From: Stakelama saccharophila | Lineage (GTDB): Bacteria > Pseudomonadota > Alphaproteobacteria > Sphingomonadales > Sphingomonadaceae | Assembly (NCBI RefSeq): GCF_032229225.1 | Contig: NZ_CP135076.1 | Span: 911,001-975,000, forward strand | Direction of reading: 5' to 3' | DNA: 64,000 nucleotides | The notes under the pieces: model-generated | The model's input: the letters and a program-made list of their open reading frames with translations, nothing else | Told to the model about the DNA's origin: nothing | Databases searched by the model: none | In this document: piece after piece, positions 1-9,857 of the stretch | How positions within the stretch are numbered: position 1 is the stretch's first letter | Layout of the letters: the number at the start of each line of letters is the position of its first letter | Program-made: the position numbers and the translations under genes

Positions 1-131
1 GCTTCGACCGAATAGCTGTCGGGCACGCCGAGGGTGGATTGCGGCGGTTGGCGATAGTCCGGCCCGGCCGCGCAACCGGCAACGAGCAGACCGAGGCCGA
101 GCGGCATAATTGGAGAACGCAGGCGTTTCAT
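1..131 (-). CDS. Outer-membrane efflux lipoprotein (NodT-like), N-terminal fragment
   Basis: Only the first 43 codons lie in the window; the gene runs off its left edge. The reading frame starts at an ATG at 131 and gives a basic N-terminus, a hydrophobic stretch and a lipobox ending in Cys20 (LVAGC). It continues with AGPDY and a Pro-rich stretch. That lipobox followed by GPDY/F and proline-rich sequence is typical of the outer-membrane factor lipoproteins that partner RND or EmrAB pumps, and it resembles the start of the complete OMF at 59317. Family assignment rests on this short N-terminus only, so another lipoprotein cannot be excluded. It is read divergently from acsA. Confidence 0.6.
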   Translation of the reverse strand, partial: MKRLRSPIMPLGLGLLVAGCAAGPDYRQPPQSTLGVPDSYSVE

Positions 132-160
132 TGCCGCCTGTTCTATCCGGCTAACACGCA

Positions 161-187
161 TTGTCCATGATAGATTTGTCGTAGAAT
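161..187 (+). promoter_or_regulatory. Possible promoter for acsA
   Basis: A TTGTCC hexamer (161-166) and a TAGAAT hexamer (182-187) lie about 110 bases before the acsA start, in the divergent gap. The 15-base spacing is shorter than the usual 16-18, so this is a weak candidate. Confidence 0.2.
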
Positions 188-298
188 GTATCACCGGGCC
201 GAAGCCATGTGTTCGAACGATGCGCGAAATGCGTCGGCGGGCTTGCAAATCGTGCCCCTTCGCCGCCACATGGGCCGAGGCAATGAGGAGAGCGCAGG

Positions 299-2242
<1,944 letters not shown>

Positions 2243-2274
2243 AACCGGATTGCGTCGCCGTTCCGCAACCGTTA

Positions 2275-2296
2275 CACCTGGTTAAGACACCAGGTG
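2275..2296 (+). promoter_or_regulatory. Hairpin overlapping the M13 protease ribosome site
   Basis: A perfect 8-bp stem (CACCTGGT / ACCAGGTG) with a 6-base loop lies between acsA and the next gene. There is no T-run after it, so it is a poor terminator. Its 3' arm overlaps the purine-rich AGGTGGAG that probably serves as ribosome site for the gene at 2310, so it could reduce translation. Function is inferred from position only. Confidence 0.4.
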
Positions 2297-2309
2297 GAGA
2301 GTTGGGGAA

Positions 2310-4355
2310 ATGGGCAAGAATATCAGGTTCATGGCGCGGCTTGCGCTGGGTACGGCGGCACTTGCGCTGGCGGCGCCGTCAATGGCGCAGACCACCGGTT
2401 CCGCGCCGGAATACGGCGCGTTCGGAATCGACCTGTCGGCGCGCGACAAGAACGTCGATCCGGGCAACGACTTCTGGGCCTATGCCAATGGCGAATGGAA
2501 CAAGACGGCCGAGATCGCACCCGACCGCACCTCCGCCGGGTTCGGCGTCAAGCTGACCGACGACGCGGAGGCTGATGTCCGCAAGATCCTGGCCGAACTG
2601 GCCGCCAATCCGCAGGAATACGGCGCATCCGGCAAGCAGATCGGCGATTTCTACGCGAGCTGGATGAACCGGGACCGGGTGGAAGCGCTCGGCACCAAGC
2701 CGCTGCAGCCCTATCTCGCGAAGATCGATGCGGTGCAAAGCCGCGACGACCTGCAAACGCTGTTCGCGACCGTCGGCTATGCCAGCCCGATCGAACTCGG
2801 CGTCATCCCCAGCCTGTCCGACCCGACGCGCTACACTGCGGTGACGGGGCAGAGCGGCCTGGGCATGGCGCGCGATTACTATTTGCTGGAAGGCGAGAAG
2901 TACGACGCCTTCCGCAAGGCCTATCGCGCCTATATCCAGCACATGCTGGAACTCGGCGGCATCGCCGATGCAAGCGCCAGGGCCGACCGGATCTTCGCGC
3001 TGGAGACGGCCATGGCGAAGCAGCAGTGGAGTCCGACGGAAAGCCGGGACATCGCGAAGCTGAACGATCCGCAGACGCTCGCCGGCCTGGAAAAGAAGGC
3101 GCCCGATTTCAACTGGCACCTGATGCTGGAAACCGCGGGCCTCGAATCCTCGCCGCAGGTGCTGATGACGCAGAACACGGCCGTCACGGCGATGGGCAAG
3201 CTGCTCGCCGCGACGCCGCTCCAGACCTGGAAGGATTATATGGCCTTCCACTTCATCTCCGACCATGCGCCGTATCTGCCCAAGGCGTTCGACGACGCGC
3301 ATTTCGATTTCTATTCGAAGACGCTGTCGGGCGTGGAGACGCAGCGCGACCGCTGGAAGCGCGGCGTGGCGCTGGTCAACGGCGCGCTCGGCGAGGCGGT
3401 CGGCAAGATCTATGTCGACAAGTATTTCCCGCCCGAGGCCGAAGCGAAGATGGGCGAACTCATCGAGAATCTGCGCGCCGCCTATCACGACCGCATCGCC
3501 GGTTCGACCTGGATGGACGCCGAAACCAAGCAGAAGGCGCTGGAAAAGCTCGCTGCGTTCGAGCCGCGCATCGGCCATCCGGAGAAATATATCGACTATT
3601 CCTCGATCCGGGTGGACCGCGACGACCTGCTCGGCAACGTCATGCGGGCGAACGAATTCCAGCATCAACTCGAACTGGAGCGCTTTCCCAAGCCGGTCGA
3701 CCGGTCGCTGTGGTCGATGACGCCGCAGACCGTGAACGCCTATTACAATCCGCTGGCGAACCAGATCACGTTCCCGGCGGCGATCCTGCAGCCGCCTTAT
3801 TTCGACCCGAACGCCGATCCGGCCGTCAATTATGGTGCGATCGGCGCGATCATCGGCCACGAAATGGGCCACGGCTTCGACGACCAGGGCAGCCAGTTCG
3901 GACCGAAGGGCAAGTATGAGAACTGGTGGACCGACCAGGCCAAGCAGGCCTTCAAGAAACGTACCGCGGCACTCGCCGAACAATATGATGCCTATGAGCC
4001 GATTCCGGGCACGCACATCAAGGGCGAGCTGACGCTGGGCGAGAATATCGGCGACCTCGGCGGCATCGAGGCCGCCTATGCCGCCTACCGAAAATATCAG
4101 GAAAAGCACGGGGCGGCGCCGGTGATCGACGGGCTTACCGGCGATCAGCGCTTCTTCCTCGCTTACGCCCAGGCCTGGCAGTCCAAGCGGCGCGAAGACG
4201 CATTGCGGTCGCAGCTTCTCAGCAATCCGCACAGTCCCGCGAAATACCGGGTCAACGGCGTCGTCCGCAATGTCGACACCTGGTACGACGCGTTCGGGGT
4301 AACACCCGGCGACGCGCTCTACCTGCCGCCGGAACAGCGCGTACACATCTGGTAG
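2310..4355 (+). CDS. M13 family zinc metallopeptidase (neprilysin/PepO-like)
   Basis: Secreted zinc endopeptidase of 681 residues, the usual size for bacterial PepO-type enzymes. A signal peptide with an Ala-rich hydrophobic core ends near SMAQ (about residue 26), so it should act in the periplasm. The substrate-binding NAYYN motif is at about 476-480. The zinc motif HEMGH is at 517-521 with E518 catalytic, and the third zinc ligand is E578 in ENIGD, with D582. The N-terminal part (about 40-420) is the M13_N alpha-helical lid. It is expected to cleave oligopeptides; the true substrate is unknown. It is preceded by a hairpin near the ribosome site and followed by a good intrinsic terminator. 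Confidence 0.93.
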   Translation: MGKNIRFMARLALGTAALALAAPSMAQTTGSAPEYGAFGIDLSARDKNVDPGNDFWAYANGEWNKTAEIAPDRTSAGFGVKLTDDAEADVRKILAELAANPQEYGASGKQIGDFYASWMNRDRVEALGTKPLQPYLAKIDAVQSRDDLQTLFATVGYASPIELGVIPSLSDPTRYTAVTGQSGLGMARDYYLLEGEKYDAFRKAYRAYIQHMLELGGIADASARADRIFALETAMAKQQWSPTESRDIAKLNDPQTLAGLEKKAPDFNWHLMLETAGLESSPQVLMTQNTAVTAMGKLLAATPLQTWKDYMAFHFISDHAPYLPKAFDDAHFDFYSKTLSGVETQRDRWKRGVALVNGALGEAVGKIYVDKYFPPEAEAKMGELIENLRAAYHDRIAGSTWMDAETKQKALEKLAAFEPRIGHPEKYIDYSSIRVDRDDLLGNVMRANEFQHQLELERFPKPVDRSLWSMTPQTVNAYYNPLANQITFPAAILQPPYFDPNADPAVNYGAIGAIIGHEMGHGFDDQGSQFGPKGKYENWWTDQAKQAFKKRTAALAEQYDAYEPIPGTHIKGELTLGENIGDLGGIEAAYAAYRKYQEKHGAAPVIDGLTGDQRFFLAYAQAWQSKRREDALRSQLLSNPHSPAKYRVNGVVRNVDTWYDAFGVTPGDALYLPPEQRVHIW

Positions 4356-4393
4356 GCACCGTTCGAGGGCGACACCCGCCGGACGTCCGCTGC

Positions 4394-4421
4394 GGGCCCG
4401 GGCATCGTCCCGGGTCCTTTT
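4394..4421 (+). terminator. Rho-independent terminator after M13 peptidase
   Basis: Nine-bp GC-rich stem (4394-4402 with 4409-4417, one G-T pair), a 6-base loop (CATCGT) and an immediate TTTT run. It sits about 40 bases after the stop codon of the M13 peptidase gene. Confidence 0.75.
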
Positions 4422-4616
4422 CGTTCCGGTCGAGACTGTCGGGAGACCCGGTGGGATAAGGACGCATATCGTCGGAGCGATCGTATCGGAGTCCGTCGAT
4501 CGCAACCCGATATATCGGCGGCTTTCCCGGCGAGGAAACGCCTTTCCGCTCGCGCGCGCCGGCATGATCACTGCGCCGGGGCTTGTGTTGGCGTTCCTGT
4601 TGGGTGAACTGGGCGA

Positions 4617-4841
4617 ATGACCGTCGGCGAACTCGAGGACCTGTTGCTGGCATCGCTGCTGCGCCGTGCAGGCGGAACGAAGCGGCGCTGGCGGCTCGTG
4701 CTCGGGCCGATCACCGTATACGACCCGGCGACCCACCCGCATTGCAACTGGCACGTCAACCCGACCGGCACGGCGGCGGAGAACGACACGATCGAGCGTC
4801 TGCTCGACGACGTTCGCGCCCGCCATCCACGCATATGCTAG
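4617..4841 (+). CDS. Small hypothetical protein (74 aa)
   Basis: I do not assign a function. The frame encodes 74 residues with a protein-like composition: a helical, Leu-rich start with basic residues, a central segment with paired Trp/Arg, a distinctive HPHCNWHVNPTG stretch (about 41-52), and an acidic-basic amphipathic C-terminal helix. It has no signal peptide or membrane segment. The only Cys besides the last residue is in the HCNW motif. The His/Cys cluster could bind a metal or be a conserved fold signature. Its ATG overlaps the TGA of a short upstream frame with the hydrophobic end LVLAFLLGELGE, which lacks an upstream start of its own. Confidence 0.6.
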   Translation: MTVGELEDLLLASLLRRAGGTKRRWRLVLGPITVYDPATHPHCNWHVNPTGTAAENDTIERLLDDVRARHPRIC

Positions 4842-5003
4842 AGGCGGATGCTGTCAGCTTTGCACACGATCAGCCTGACTTTGGGGGGGTCGGGAGCCGT
4901 GTGGCCGCCGCTCCCGGACTGCCCGCCGCCGCGGGAGCACAAGGAACGATAGCAGCGGTTGAACCGAGTGCCCCCTGCAGGGGTCGTTTCGGCGACCGCG
5001 CGG

Positions 5004-6344
5004 TCAATGTGCCGGTTCGATCCGCGACGGGTCCGCCTCGGCATAATGCGGCACGATCAGGTGAATCACCCCCAGGGCGATCATGTAGGCGAAGGCCGCC
5101 ACCAGGAAGATCGGTTCATAGCTGCCGACCAGTTCCAGGATGATACCGGCATATTTGGCGAGCAGCATGCCGCCCACCGCACCGGCCAGGCCGCCCAGAC
5201 CGATGACCGACCCCGCCATGCGGCGCGGGAACAGGTCGCCGGGCAGGGCGAACAGGTTGGCCGAGCAGCCCTGGTGGCCCGCGCAGGCCAGGCCGATCAG
5301 CGCGACCGCGATCCATATCGAGGGCACATAAGCGGCGAACGCGATGGGCAATGTGCACAGGGCCATCAGGAAGAAGGCGGTCTTGCGCGAGCGGTTGAGC
5401 GACCAGCCGCGCGCCAGCATGCGCGAGGAGAGATATCCGCCCAGGATCGAACCGCCGTCCGCCATCAGATAGACCGCGACCAGCGGCGGACCGAATTCCA
5501 GCATGGTCAACCCGAACTGCTTGTTGAAGAAATCGGGCAGCCAGAAGAGGAAGACCCACCAGACCGGGTCGATCAGGAAACGACCGGCCATGTACGCCCA
5601 GGTCTGGCGCAGCTTCAGCAGCGAGCGGAAGGTCGCCGGTTCGGCCCTGGGCTGCGGTTCGGAACGTATATAGGCAAGCTCCCCGGCCGATACGCGGCGG
5701 TGCTTGTCCGGCGTGCGGTAGAAGGCCAGCCAGGCGATCACCCAGATGACGGTGAGCGCGCCCGTCGCGATGAACGCCCAGCGCCAGCCGAACGCGGCCG
5801 CGATCAGTGGCACGGCGAGCGGTGTCACGATGGCGCCGACATTGGACCCGGCGTTGAAGATGCCGATGGCGAGTGCACGCTCGCGCCTGGGAAACCATTC
5901 GTTGGTCGCGGCCAGCGCGGCGGGAAAGGTCGCCGCCTCGCCGATCGCCAGCGGCAGGCGCGCCCAGATCATGCCGGCGGTGGAGGTGAAAGCAATGTGC
6001 AGGACATGGCCGATCGTCCAGATCGTCACCGCCGCGGCATAGCCGATGCGGGCGCCGACCCGGTCGATCACCCGGCCCGCGATCACATAGGACAGGCCGT
6101 AGGCGAGCTGGAAATACAAAGCGAGGTCGGCATAGCCGGTTTCCGACCAGTCATATTGTGCGGCCAGATCCGGCTTCAGCACCGAGATGACGAGGCGATC
6201 GATATAGCTGAGCACCACCGCGAAGAAGAGCAGGGCGCAGACGATCCAGCGGACATTGCCCGAAGGCTTGGGCGGACCGGCCGGCCGGCGCTGTGCGGTC
6301 TCGCCCGAACCGGGTTCGCTTTCCGCGCGCGCAGTCGCCGCCAT
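5004..6344 (-). CDS. MFS transporter, ACS (ExuT/hexuronate-like) family
   Basis: Inner-membrane major facilitator of 446 residues with about 12 hydrophobic segments after a short cytoplasmic tail. The first helix carries YIDRLVISVLKPDL, a hallmark of the anion:cation symporter branch that includes ExuT (hexuronate) and GudP (glucarate). The loop between helices 2 and 3 has the RVIDRVGAR version of the MFS motif, and the central loop carries DKHRRVS, also usual in this branch. It most likely imports a sugar acid or other carboxylate with protons. No catabolic genes lie beside it, so the substrate stays open. A GGGAGGA ribosome site sits just upstream of the ATG. Confidence 0.85.
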   Translation of the reverse strand: MAATARAESEPGSGETAQRRPAGPPKPSGNVRWIVCALLFFAVVLSYIDRLVISVLKPDLAAQYDWSETGYADLALYFQLAYGLSYVIAGRVIDRVGARIGYAAAVTIWTIGHVLHIAFTSTAGMIWARLPLAIGEAATFPAALAATNEWFPRRERALAIGIFNAGSNVGAIVTPLAVPLIAAAFGWRWAFIATGALTVIWVIAWLAFYRTPDKHRRVSAGELAYIRSEPQPRAEPATFRSLLKLRQTWAYMAGRFLIDPVWWVFLFWLPDFFNKQFGLTMLEFGPPLVAVYLMADGGSILGGYLSSRMLARGWSLNRSRKTAFFLMALCTLPIAFAAYVPSIWIAVALIGLACAGHQGCSANLFALPGDLFPRRMAGSVIGLGGLAGAVGGMLLAKYAGIILELVGSYEPIFLVAAFAYMIALGVIHLIVPHYAEADPSRIEPAH

Positions 6345-6478
6345 CTCGTCCTCCCGCTGTCATCGCCGACGCGTCGACCGCGCGTTCGGCGATGGTGGTA
6401 GCGCTATCAGCGCGTCGCGTCCATCCGCCGCGCGATCAATGGAGGCGACGGCCCGGCACCGCGGCGGGCCAGCGGGCG

Positions 6479-6970
6479 TCAGTCGGGCGAAGAATCCTCC
6501 TCGTCGGCGCCGTCGCTGCGCACCATCGGTATCCAGCGCTTTGCGATCTGCAGCGCCGTGGTGAGCAGCAGACCGAACAGCGCGGCCAGGACCACCAGCA
6601 CGAGTTGCCCCGCGCCGCACGCGATGCCGACCGCCGTGGCGAGCCAGATATTGGCGGCCGTCGTCAGGTTGTGGACCGCATTGCCGCGGACGAAGATAAG
6701 GCCGGCGGCGATGAAGCCGATCGCCTGGGCAAGGCCCTGCACCACGCGCAGCGGATCGGGCTGGGCATGCGAGCCGCGCAGTTCGGTGAAGATCAGCAGG
6801 GCAGATACGGTGATGACCGCCGAACTCAGCGCGACCATGGCGTGGGTGCGGATGCCGGCGGCGTGGCCGCGCACTTCGCGGTCGAAACCCAGCGCCGCGC
6901 CGACCAGCGTCGCCAGCCCCAGGCGCAGGGCCATCTGGCCGATACCGAGGTCGATCGCTGCCGGGTCCAT
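6479..6970 (-). CDS. MgtC/SapB family membrane protein
   Basis: A 163-residue integral membrane protein with four or five hydrophobic helices. The N-terminal LRLGLATLVGAALGFDRE and the following AAGIRTHAMVAL segment are the signature of the MgtC/SapB family, as is GFIAAGLIF in the middle. The first helix carries the conserved acidic-basic pair (D30-R31-E32). The protein is shorter than Salmonella MgtC and lacks its C-terminal ACT-like domain, as most SapB-type homologues do. Members are linked to growth at low magnesium and to ATP synthase control, but the role of the short form is not known. Divergent from the Nudix gene at 7040. Confidence 0.88.
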   Translation of the reverse strand: MDPAAIDLGIGQMALRLGLATLVGAALGFDREVRGHAAGIRTHAMVALSSAVITVSALLIFTELRGSHAQPDPLRVVQGLAQAIGFIAAGLIFVRGNAVHNLTTAANIWLATAVGIACGAGQLVLVVLAALFGLLLTTALQIAKRWIPMVRSDGADEEDSSPD

Positions 6971-7039
6971 GGCCGGTCAACGCCGCTGCGGTCTCTTCGA
7001 TGCATTGCCGTTCGCGGGTCCCGCCCCTAGATCGAGCCC

Positions 7040-7804
7040 ATGGCCCGCTCCGCGCAGACGCCGATCCCAGCCGCCACCGTCGTCGTCATGCGCGAGCGGG
7101 AAGCGGCGGCGCCGGAATTGCTGATCGTCGAGCGTGCCCGCGACCTCGCGTTCGCCGGCGGCGCGCTCGTCTTTCCCGGCGGACGGATCGATCCCGCCGA
7201 CCGGGCGCTGGCCGAGGCCGCGGGGCCGGCTGCGCCCGACGATGCCGAAGCGCGCATCGCCGCGATCCGCGAGACCATCGAGGAGGCCGGCATCGCGGTC
7301 GGTTTCGCCCGGCCGATGACCGGGATCGACCTGAAACGCGTGCGCGCCGGCCTCCACGAAGCTGTGCCCCTGGTCCGGCTGCTGCCGATGGGGGCCGACA
7401 GTATCGCCTTCGACGCGCTGGTGCCGTTCGCGCGCTGGTGCCCGGAAATGGCGCATGCGCGCATCTTCGACACGCGCTTCTATCTCGCCCGCCTGCCGGA
7501 CGACGCGCCGGAGCCGGTGGTGGACGGAACCGAGAATGTCCGCGCCTTCTGGGCGACCGCGCGCGACGTGCTCGACCGGGCGGATCGCGGCGACGGGCAC
7601 CTCATCTTTCCGACCCGCCGCAACCTGGAGCGGCTGGCGTTGTTCGGCAGCTTTGCCGAAGCGGCGGAAGATGCCGTCGCGCATCCCGTGCGGACCATCA
7701 CGCCCTGGATCGAGCAGCGCGCGGACGAACAGCACCTGTGCATTCCCGAGGATCGCGGCTATCCGGTGACCTCGCAGCCGGTTTCGGCGGCCTTTCGGGG
7801 ATGA
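7040..7804 (+). CDS. NUDIX hydrolase (NUDT19-like)
   Basis: A 254-residue Nudix fold protein. The Nudix box is split by an insertion: GGALVFPGGR (40-49) is separated from RETIEEAG (77-84), which carries the metal-binding glutamates E81 and E82. A box with an insertion between these halves is typical of the NUDT19/RP2p-like group, known in animals as CoA diphosphatases; acyl-CoA or nucleotide-sugar hydrolysis is therefore a reasonable guess, not a demonstrated function. It is cytosolic, with no signal peptide. Its stop overlaps the ATG of the next gene by four bases (ATGA), so the two are probably translated together. Confidence 0.85.
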   Translation: MARSAQTPIPAATVVVMREREAAAPELLIVERARDLAFAGGALVFPGGRIDPADRALAEAAGPAAPDDAEARIAAIRETIEEAGIAVGFARPMTGIDLKRVRAGLHEAVPLVRLLPMGADSIAFDALVPFARWCPEMAHARIFDTRFYLARLPDDAPEPVVDGTENVRAFWATARDVLDRADRGDGHLIFPTRRNLERLALFGSFAEAAEDAVAHPVRTITPWIEQRADEQHLCIPEDRGYPVTSQPVSAAFRG

Positions 7805-8532
7805 GGGCGCTGCGCCGCACGCTGCGCGCGCTCGTGGTGCTGATCTGCCTGCTGGCGCTGGCATTCGCGCTATATGCGTTCATCCGCAACCGGCCGCAGG
7901 ACCTGCCCTGGACGCCGCTCGATCTCGGCCAGCCGGTCGGGCTGTTCACCGGGCGCAAGCTGACGGCGCTGACCGAGGATTATCCGCGCTGCCGGTTGCG
8001 GCTCGATCGCGCCGGAGCAAGCTATGCCGAGGCGCCAGAGGTGGATGGCGGCGACCATTGCGGCTATTCGGACGGCGTGCGCCTGCGCGCGCGCGGATCG
8101 AATACGATCCGGTTCGCGCCGGCGGACCTCACGACGTCATGCAGCGTCGCCGCGGCCTTTCTGATGTGGGAATGGAACACGATCCAGCCCGCCGCGCAGC
8201 GCATCTTCGGCCAGCGCGTCGAGACGGTGCAGCACTTCGGCAGCTATAGCTGTCGCCGGATGTACGGGCGCGACAGCGGCCCGTGGAGCGAACATGCCAC
8301 CGCCGACGCGCTGGACGTGGCGGGCTTCGAGCTGGCGGACGGCACCCGGATCAGCGTCGCCGGCGACTGGAACGGATCGGGGGACAAGGCAAGATTTCTG
8401 CACGCGGTGCGCGACGGCGCGTGCGACCTGTATGCGACGGTGTTGTCGCCGGACTATAACGCGGCCCACCGTGATCACCTTCACCTCGACCAGGCGAACC
8501 GCGGCGCGGCGGGATGGCGAGCCTGTCGCTGA
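7801..8532 (+). CDS. Extensin-like family protein
   Basis: A 243-residue protein anchored or secreted by one N-terminal hydrophobic helix (about 10-28). The rest is the extensin-like C-terminal domain: a CRLRLDRAG segment, a central TTSCSVAAAF with a conserved Cys, SYSCRRMYG, the SEHATADALDVAGF core with His and Asp, and a C-terminal RDHLHLD. The His/Asp arrangement (HATADALD and HRDHLH) recalls metallopeptidases of the D-Ala-D-Ala carboxypeptidase type, so a periplasmic cell-wall role is plausible but unproven. I chose the ATG at 7801 because it overlaps the Nudix stop and begins a normal membrane anchor; the frame open further upstream is a shadow of the Nudix gene. Confidence 0.83.
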   Translation: MRALRRTLRALVVLICLLALAFALYAFIRNRPQDLPWTPLDLGQPVGLFTGRKLTALTEDYPRCRLRLDRAGASYAEAPEVDGGDHCGYSDGVRLRARGSNTIRFAPADLTTSCSVAAAFLMWEWNTIQPAAQRIFGQRVETVQHFGSYSCRRMYGRDSGPWSEHATADALDVAGFELADGTRISVAGDWNGSGDKARFLHAVRDGACDLYATVLSPDYNAAHRDHLHLDQANRGAAGWRACR

Positions 8533-8538
8533 AGCGGC

Positions 8539-9090
8539 TCAGTTCGCGAAGGATTCGCCGTCGACCTTTTCCACCCAGGACGGGAAGAAGGCGGGCTGGC
8601 GCGCGGACCAGCCGGATGCGGTCGCCGCCGCCTCGCTGATCGACTGCAGCAACTTGCGGCGCAGGTCCGGGTGCAGTTGCGGCAGCGCGGCGGCGGCGCA
8701 GAAGGCGGCCGGCAGCCACGGCCGGACCTCTGCCCCGATCAGTCGTTCATAGAGGAAGCGATAGGCCGAGAAGTTCGTAAGCCGCCCCTGGCCCAGATCG
8801 AACGCGGAGACGGAGATCAGCGGCGCGAGAAAGGGTTCGACAGCGTCGAGCCCGGTATCGTCGGGCACCATGGCGCGAATGTCGGGCAACCTGTCATAGA
8901 CGCGGGCCTGCGCACGGATGCTCGCCGCTTCCACCACATCGCGCGACCAGCGGGCAAGCGCATCCTCGCGGTCGAGGCCGATGTCCAGCGATCGGCGCAC
9001 GTACCGCTGGGTCGCCGCGCTGAAATCCGCGAACTCCTTCATCTCCGACAGCGTCATCGCGCCTTCGGCCGGCTTCATTCTGGCACCCAT
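8539..9090 (-). CDS. Hypothetical protein, 183 aa
   Basis: I do not recognise this protein. It is soluble by appearance, mostly helical, with no signal peptide and no clear motif. The N-terminal 60 residues are rich in charged helix (SEMKEFADFSAATQRYVRRS); the middle has FDLGQGRLTNFSAYRFLYERLIG and the C-terminus is Ala- and Ser-rich. I chose the ATG at 9090 because a GGTGGAG ribosome site lies seven bases upstream; the frame stays open for 32 more codons. It converges with the extensin-like gene, leaving six bases between the two stops. Confidence 0.6.
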   Translation of the reverse strand: MGARMKPAEGAMTLSEMKEFADFSAATQRYVRRSLDIGLDREDALARWSRDVVEAASIRAQARVYDRLPDIRAMVPDDTGLDAVEPFLAPLISVSAFDLGQGRLTNFSAYRFLYERLIGAEVRPWLPAAFCAAAALPQLHPDLRRKLLQSISEAAATASGWSARQPAFFPSWVEKVDGESFAN

Positions 9091-9198
9091 GATCGACTCC
9101 ACCCCAGTGCTCAATTGCGGACAATATGGACGAAGATGGCTAACCAGAGGCTGAACGCCCATCCGCCCGCACCCGAATGGAATCATAAAAGGCTATTG

Positions 9199-9220
9199 CG
9201 TTGCAACGAAAGTTGCGACG
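9199..9220. repeat. Inverted repeat in intergenic gap
   Basis: Nine-base arms (CGTTGCAAC / GTTGCGACG, one mismatch) flank a GAAA spacer in the gap between the minus-strand gene starting at 9090 and the lipoprotein gene ending at 9301. It could be an operator or a small hairpin. Nothing nearby identifies the protein that would bind it. Confidence 0.35.
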
Positions 9221-9300
9221 AATGGAGCGCGGGCCGCCATTTGTTGTCGGCGGTGCGACATTTGCGTACCATTCGGTACGGTGCCGCCGCCGAGCCGCCG

Positions 9301-9756
9301 TCAGTCGGCGGTCAGTTGCACGAATGCGTTGCTGATCCAGCCCGACAGGCACGGGCCGTCATAGGTTCGCGGTTCCGAGACATGGCGTCTTGTGCCGCAC
9401 GCGGCCGCATCGGCACCGTTTGGGCGGACGACGACGCCGAGCCAGCGCTGGTCGAATGACCGGGTGCAGACGTCGACCCGATCACCGTTCACGACCTGCC
9501 CCGTGATATCCGCTTCGGCAAAGGGCGCGGTGCGGACCGGCAGGGTTTCCCCGGCGCCCAGTTCCACGACCACGCCTCTGGTCGAGCAGGCGGGGAAATC
9601 GGGGCCGCTTTCGCCGATGCGGACCGGCCGTATGCCGGGATCGAGCGGCCGGGCAGCGGGGGACGTGGTGTCATTCTCTACCGCGTCCCGGTCAATCGGC
9701 GTTCGATTCTGACAGGCGGCAAGGGCCAGGCACAGGAACAACATCATGCAGCGCAT
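9301..9756 (-). CDS. Putative lipoprotein with SH3-like region
   Basis: A 151-residue exported lipoprotein. The N-terminus is a short hydrophobic signal ending in the lipobox LAAC (Cys15). After a Pro- and Asp-rich linker, residues about 50-145 look like a bacterial SH3-type beta domain: LGAGETLPVRTAP, a GDRVDVCTR turn and a C-terminal GWISNAFVQL. Four to five cysteines in this part could form disulfides in the periplasm. SH3b domains often bind cell wall or peptides; no partner is evident. Met1, Met4 and Met5 are all possible starts. Divergent from the M1 aminopeptidase. Confidence 0.65.
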   Translation of the reverse strand: MRCMMLFLCLALAACQNRTPIDRDAVENDTTSPAARPLDPGIRPVRIGESGPDFPACSTRGVVVELGAGETLPVRTAPFAEADITGQVVNGDRVDVCTRSFDQRWLGVVVRPNGADAAACGTRRHVSEPRTYDGPCLSGWISNAFVQLTAD

Positions 9757-9857
9757 GGGCCATCTGTATCGACCCCGACCCCGATTTGCGAGACGCCTTT
9801 GCGCTTTGCCGAGCGCCCGATTAGGGTCGCGCCGTCTGAATTGTTGCGGGTTGCTTC

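Noticed and set aside
2379..4826. Minus-strand frame of 815 codons opposite the M13 peptidase
   Set aside because: Same antisense effect; no start site, no recognisable domains, and it crosses a terminator and the neighbouring small gene.
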